From NCBI GenBank assembly GCA_016946835.1, contig JACVTC010000043.1:1-64000 (forward strand): 64,000 nucleotides of DNA, in the 5' to 3' direction. Numbering within the stretch: position 1 is the first letter of the stretch; each line of letters starts with the position of its first letter. The notes under the pieces are model-generated. The model saw only the letters and a list, made by a program, of their open reading frames with translations. It ran no database searches and was not told where the DNA came from. The stretch is from Neocallimastix lanati (nom. inval.) (taxonomy: Eukaryota > Neocallimastigomycota > Neocallimastigomycetes > Neocallimastigales > Neocallimastigaceae). The position numbers were made by a program, and so were the translations under genes. Positions 59,159-64,000 of this stretch are shown one piece after another.

Positions 59159-59830
59159 AGGATGAAATGGTCTTTAACTCTTCCCATTCATCGATGATAA
59201 CTCCATGTAAATAAAAATTATCATTCGAATCCTTAAATTTATATCCAAATTTCTTTTTTTGCCTTATCGTTTTAACGATGACGCTCTTGACAACGATTGG
59301 TCTAATGGTTACATTCAAATTGATTATAGTATAAAAAAAAAAAAAAAAAAAACACTAATCACAATACACAATAGGCTTAACATTGGTAAGGAATTCCGCA
59401 AGCCTGACAAAATATGAAATCGGAATAGAAGACTTTCTTGAAGGCGATTGAAATATATTATTAATAAAATGACTTCTTTCCCCTGAGCTGATCTTTAAGA
59501 TTTTAATATACTTCATTTCCACTACAAAGGGAACACAGTTTCTTAAAATTTAATATTATTATCATCAAAATATTCCCTCTTTGTTATCAGGAATGTTCAA
59601 TAGTTTCTCATGAGTAATTAGAGAAAAATTAATAAAAAAAAAAAATTCATTAACAAATTGAATGAATTGTTGCTTAAATTCTTTAAATTTAAGACATAAA
59701 ATTATCTACTGTGTAAAACTAGGTATGCTGTTACTTACTCCACAACAAGGGCATCATGTTGGGCAATCTTCTGATACCAATTTGCTTTTTAAATTAAGAT
59801 TTCACATCAATTCACATTTAATTTGTTTGA
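59159..59830 (-). pseudogene. Probable 3' end of a decayed LINE-type retrotransposon
   Basis: The minus strand shows protein-like segments broken by stops and a poly-T insertion. Near 59760-59640 it reads CPCCGVSNSI, then IILCLKFKEFKQQFIQFVNE, the pattern of the cysteine-containing C-terminal region common after LINE reverse transcriptases (C-P-x-C-G then H/I-x-L-x-C). Near 59420-59350 it reads YFVRLAEFLTNVKPI. It closes at about 59262-59161 with KKKFGYKFKDSNDNFY and IIDEWEELKTISS before a stop. The GC content is higher than the flanks. The family assignment rests on one short motif, so it is tentative. Confidence 0.45.
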
Positions 59831-60648
59831 AAAACAAAATAAAACAAATTAATAAAAAAAAAAAAAAAAAAAAAAAAAGAAAGAAAAATGCAAAAATTAA
59901 TGGCTAATTAATTAATAAATTTTATTACCATTTAAATCAAAATCAAATAAATAAATAACAAAAAAAAAAAAAAAAAAAAAAAAAACATTTATTTTTTAAT
60001 TTATTCCTTGAATTTAAAAACAACAATGATAAAAATATACATATATATATATAATTAATAGTAATATATAACTAATAAAACCTAAATTGATAATTTCTTT
60101 AAAATTAATAATTTGAAAGAATATTATTACTTAATAAAATATGTCCGATTAAAAAGGTAATATTAAATGAAGATCAAACTTAACATATTATATATATATC
60201 TTTTTTTTTCATTATTTAAAATTATATAATTATTATATATTTATACTATGTATAAAAAATAATATATATATTATTTCAATAATTACAAATATATTATATA
60301 TGTTTATAATTAATATGTGTTTGGTAATAAGTTGAATGTATCATATTAACTACACTAAATAATAAGTATTAATATTATAAGATAAAAATTGCTAAAGAAC
60401 AAATTAACAGACAAAAAAAAAATTAATAAATTATATTATTATAATAATTATAAAAATTATTATTAAAATATTAAATATATGCATTTATTTGTTTATTTAT
60501 TTAATCTTTAAAAAAGGTCCATTTTAAGTATGAAAAAAAAAAATAATTAATAATTAATAATATATTAAATGATTATTAATAGCTAAAATTATTGTTCGGT
60601 TCTCGTTCAAATGATTTGTTATTAAATTTAATATTTTAGGTTTAAAAA

Positions 60649-60680
<32 letters not shown>

Positions 60681-61900
60681 CCATTTTACTAAATTTTACA
60701 TGTTTCAAACTTAAATTAATAATAAAATTTTTTAAAAACAAAAAAAAAAAAAAAATATTTTTATTTGAAAACAATAAAATAGAACTTGTAAAAATTTAAT
60801 CCCTCTAAGGGATATATTACCTTCTATGGGTTCACTGAGGAAAGACCATTTTAATTCTTGTGGTACCGAGAGTAATGGTAAAAAAAAAAAAAAAAACATT
60901 CCACAATGAATGTTTTCGGTACAATTGCTTATTTCTGTTGTTTGTTAATTGATATTACTTATCAAAGTTATATTAATTATGAAAAAAAAAAAAATATACG
61001 AAATAGTATCATTTTCATTTATGTATCTTTTTTTTTTATCCATATTTTCATCCTTTTCATGTATTTCTTCATGTATGAATTATTCATGTATAGTACTATT
61101 AGTACTTTAATATCATTATCATGTTTTTTTTTTTTTTTTTTTTTTTTTTTGGATGGTTATATAATTATGATACTTCTTTTATATATATATATATATATAT
61201 ATAATCCTGTAGGAATTGATTCGTTCCACTTATGTACTTTTTTTTTCAATTTTTTTAATATACTTTTAATAATGATAAAAGTATTTTTACATATCAATAG
61301 AGACCCATAAAAAATTAAAACTTAATTTTTACAAAAATTTTACAATTAAAATTAATTACTGAACAATTTGAATTTTTTTTTTTTCTATTAGTTTACAAAT
61401 CCACTTGAAATAAATACAATATAAAAAAATATTTCAAAAGAAAAAAGCACAGGAAAGACTTTATTTCTATTTTTAATTTTAAATTTTTTTTTTTACTTCA
61501 TTTATTATTAATTTTTTTTTTTATTTTAAAATAATTTTTTTTATTAATATAGTTTAATTTTTATTTTGAAATGTCGACTATACATATCTTGACCATGAAA
61601 AAAAGATATTTTAATTTTCATTTATGACCTTGAATTGTGGACTGAAAGAAGACTATGAAAATTCTTAAGTAAAAAAAAAAAAAATTAAATTGTAACGAAA
61701 TTATTCATGGAATTGTTTAAAAAAAAATTATTATATTATTATGGAGAATTACTTTATCCTAAGTGTTAATTTATAATAATATATTAGAGTTTTACTTATA
61801 CTCACAAAATACTTACCCTGTTAAAAGAATAAATTAAAAGATGACTTCAAGGATTTGCACATTTAGTAGATATAAATTATAATAGAACCGGGAATGTAAT
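59831..61900. other. AT-rich spacer with one small higher-GC patch
   Basis: No supported gene. Long A runs at 59850-59876 and 59960-59984. A patch at 60800-60890 (CCCTCTAAGGGATATATTAC, CTTGTGGTACCGAGAGTAAT) differs in composition and leads into a 134-codon hydrophobic ORF (60906-61310) full of F and I from T-runs, which I do not accept as a gene. Confidence 0.5.
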
Positions 61901-61959
61901 ATTCTGAACCCACTATTCCTATCTCTGATAGTTTTCTGTATGCTAATCCCTTCTCGAAC

Positions 61960-62500
61960 ACTCAACATTTTAACCTCTTTATTAGCTGAAATATTAATGG
62001 TTGGAACTTTGAAAAAAAGAGATGGACTTAACTCATTTTAATTCAATTTTTAATCTTATTTGTATCTGGCTTCACAAAGTGGTTAATAGTTCATCCTTAA
62101 ACTCATTCTCTATCCATTTCTGATTAATTAAGATCAATGTTGAGACTTATAGACATGAAAATTCCTTGTATGCCGTGGTCTTTATATTAGTATTTACAAT
62201 TCAACATGACTAAACTCTAACTTAAAATTCTTATTCTTAGAATTTCTCCACAATGATTTATTATGGATATGGTTGATCATCAGTTTACTTGGTCTAATGG
62301 TGTAAAGAATTCTTGTATTGATTTTTATAATTAATGATAAATTGAGAGATTATCTGAATATTGCTTCTGTACACAACTTTTTTTTTTTTAATGATATTTA
62401 CCACTTATTCCTTCTTGTAAAAAAAAAAAAAAAAAAAAAAGAACATCTCCTTATGGTTTGATTACGCCTCCAAATAAGAAAATCAAATGGTTTAGTCAGA
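61960..62500 (+). pseudogene. Decayed LINE endonuclease domain
   Basis: Plus-strand segments match the EEP-type endonuclease of non-LTR retrotransposons. IS*NINGWN at about 61981-62010 (TGA where Trp is expected) with, after a one-base shift, KRDGLNSF fits the family start WNxNGxxxKR. RGLYISIYNST (about 62175-62208) fits the glycine-rich middle strand. FTWSNGVKNSCIDF (about 62284-62325) fits the catalytic-domain motif FTWSN...SRIDYI. Stops and frameshifts interrupt all of it, so it is an old, inactive copy truncated on the 3' side. Its right end abuts a copia-like primer site. Confidence 0.6.
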
Positions 62501-62501
62501 G

Positions 62502-62514
62502 GAGACTCTTAATC
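62502..62514 (-). promoter_or_regulatory. Copia-like primer-binding site relic
   Basis: The plus strand GAGACTCTTAATC is an exact 13-base match to the primer-binding sites of elements A and B, in the minus orientation. Confidence 0.45.
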
Positions 62515-62710
62515 TTTTTTTTTAGAGTTAGGAATTTAGGGTATATAATTATGTAAACTTTTTTTAATATAATTTATGAGAGTTACTAGCACTTAATTAT
62601 TTTAAATTAAATTCTTTTATTAATATATTGTTGGATTATACATTTATTATGTTACAATATATTTAAAGTATATTATTCATAATTATTCATATATTTCACA
62701 TATTCTAACA
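62515..62710 (-). repeat. Possible LTR fragment beside the primer-binding site relic
   Basis: On the minus strand the segment begins TGTTAGAATATGTG, a typical copia LTR start, and ends in an A-run directly before GATTAAGAGTCTC, as element B's LTR does (ends AAA). No second LTR or internal copia sequence was found. Confidence 0.4.
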
Positions 62711-63125
62711 ATTGGTATTTGTTATTTATTATGAATATATAATAAAATTTTAAATATAATATATTTTTTTTATTAAATATTACTTGAAAAAGATAAAAAA
62801 AAAAACTTTATTATTAATTAAATTAAATATAGTTAAATTAAATTAAATGAAATAAATAAAAATAAAATTAAATAAAGCAAAATTAAATTAAAATGAAATG
62901 AAATAAAATCAAATAAAATTAAAATGAATAAGATAAAATAAGTACAAACTTATTTTATTATTGAAATATAAAATTAAAAATATGTTTATTTTAATAAAAA
63001 GTTTTTTTTTTTAAATAAAAAAGAAAATAAGACATTTATAAATAAAACAGTAAAAAAAAAAAAAAAAAAAAAAAATTAAAATTTTATTATGTTCATATGT
63101 TTTAGAATTAGCCTGAATTTAATAA

Positions 63126-63182
<57 letters not shown>

Positions 63183-63315
63183 TTATAAAAACATAATAAA
63201 GATTTTTTTTTAAAATAAAAAAAAAAATTAAAACATTTAAAATAATATTGCATAATGGTTTTTTTTTATAATCAAAATTTAAAATAATTTAGTATTATTA
63301 TTATTATTATTATTA

Positions 63316-63379
<64 letters not shown>

Positions 63380-63756
63380 CATTATTTTGTACAAAAATAA
63401 AATATTAATAATTAATTAATAATTATTTTTTTTTTTAGTTTTTAGTTTTTTAATATATATTGTAATTTTTTTTTTAATTACTTTAAATTTTTTTTTTTAA
63501 TTTTTAGTCATAATTGCTTATTAATAATAATCATTTTTGTTAAATTTGGAAATATTTAATAGATTATTAATAAGTACAAGTGTAACGGATATTAGGGGTA
63601 TAAATGAAATATTAATAAATTAAAAAAAAATAAATTAAATAATTAATAAATAAATACTAATAAAAAAATAAATTATAATATATAGCAATTAATTAAAAAT
63701 AAATATTATTTTTCTAAATATACTATTCATTAATTATATTATATTTATATTATTAT

Positions 63757-63810
<54 letters not shown>

Positions 63811-64000
63811 TTAAATTATCAAAAAACTATTGAATTAATTAATTTTTAATTCGTGAGAAAAAATTATTTTAGTACCATCATCAAATCTAGTATGATTATA
63901 TTATTTCTATGAGGCTATATATGAGGCTAAGTTGTGTAGCTATCAGAATTATCAATAAAATCAAAAACCTTACCTAGAGAAAAAGCTAATAACCTTGGAG
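62711..64000. other. AT-rich spacer with ATT repeats
   Basis: It contains ATT runs at 63127-63183 and 63293-63387 and a T run at about 63761-63804. From 63850 the composition becomes more even. The minus strand at 64000-63974 reads as a possible exon end followed by GTAAGG, which may be a gene entering from the right. Confidence 0.5.

Noticed and set aside
60906-61310. 134-codon hydrophobic ORF that could pass as a membrane protein
   Set aside because: Hydrophobicity comes from poly-T and AT runs ([15 protein letters not shown]); no family pattern or conserved segment seen.
62701-62722. Plant-style LTR end followed by TTGGTAT as a tRNA-iMet primer site
   Set aside because: Only six bases match the tRNA-iMet complement and the following bases diverge; the opposite orientation with the A/B-type site fits better.

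Overview
The window is extremely AT-rich eukaryotic DNA, full of homopolymer runs and AAT/ATT microsatellites. It has short GT-AG introns, asparagine-rich proteins, many Ty1/copia retrotransposons, a FLYWCH-type MULE transposase relic, and a secreted carbohydrate-esterase gene. This combination best fits an anaerobic gut fungus (Neocallimastigomycota, rumen-type); that assignment is inference from composition and gene content. I saw no rRNA gene, convincing tRNA gene or CRISPR array.

Layout. 1-3856: two copia elements on the plus strand. The 3' end of an intact one (RT-RNase H and 3' LTR) abuts an AAT run and then a frameshifted second element, so it looks like an insertion into the Asn-coding repeat of the older one. 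4200-6144: short higher-GC islands, tandem repeats and a truncated MULE transposase. 6800-9060: decayed coding DNA. 10714-11892 (-): secreted CE1-type feruloyl/acetyl-xylan esterase with a repeated N-terminal module. 13967-20143 (-): complete copia element A with two 322-bp LTRs, an intact Gag-PR-IN ORF and a broken RT. 22617-38200 (-): three paralogous, intron-containing genes in tandem (unknown function, possible DNA-binding domain plus Asn-rich tail), all with the same 5-nt micro-exon. 41471-47918 (+): complete copia element B with identical LTRs and three ORFs in three frames. 50295-53263 (+): five-exon TPR/J-domain co-chaperone (DNAJC7-like). 56228-56551 (+): EMC6, a subunit of the ER membrane protein complex. 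59160-62710: relics of LINE elements and a possible LTR fragment. The rest is AT-rich spacer.

Only about six host genes are present in 64 kb. The housekeeping genes (DNAJC7-like, EMC6) serve protein folding and membrane-protein insertion; the esterase would act outside the cell on plant cell wall. The most unusual signals are (1) the three-gene family, whose N-terminal domain resembles a bacterial plasmid/phage-type helix-turn-helix and depends on splicing a 5-nt micro-exon; (2) a copia primer-binding site matching the anticodon stem-loop of tRNA-Lys(CUU), implying half-tRNA priming; and (3) a canonical -1 slippery heptamer exactly at the gag/pol overlap of element B.
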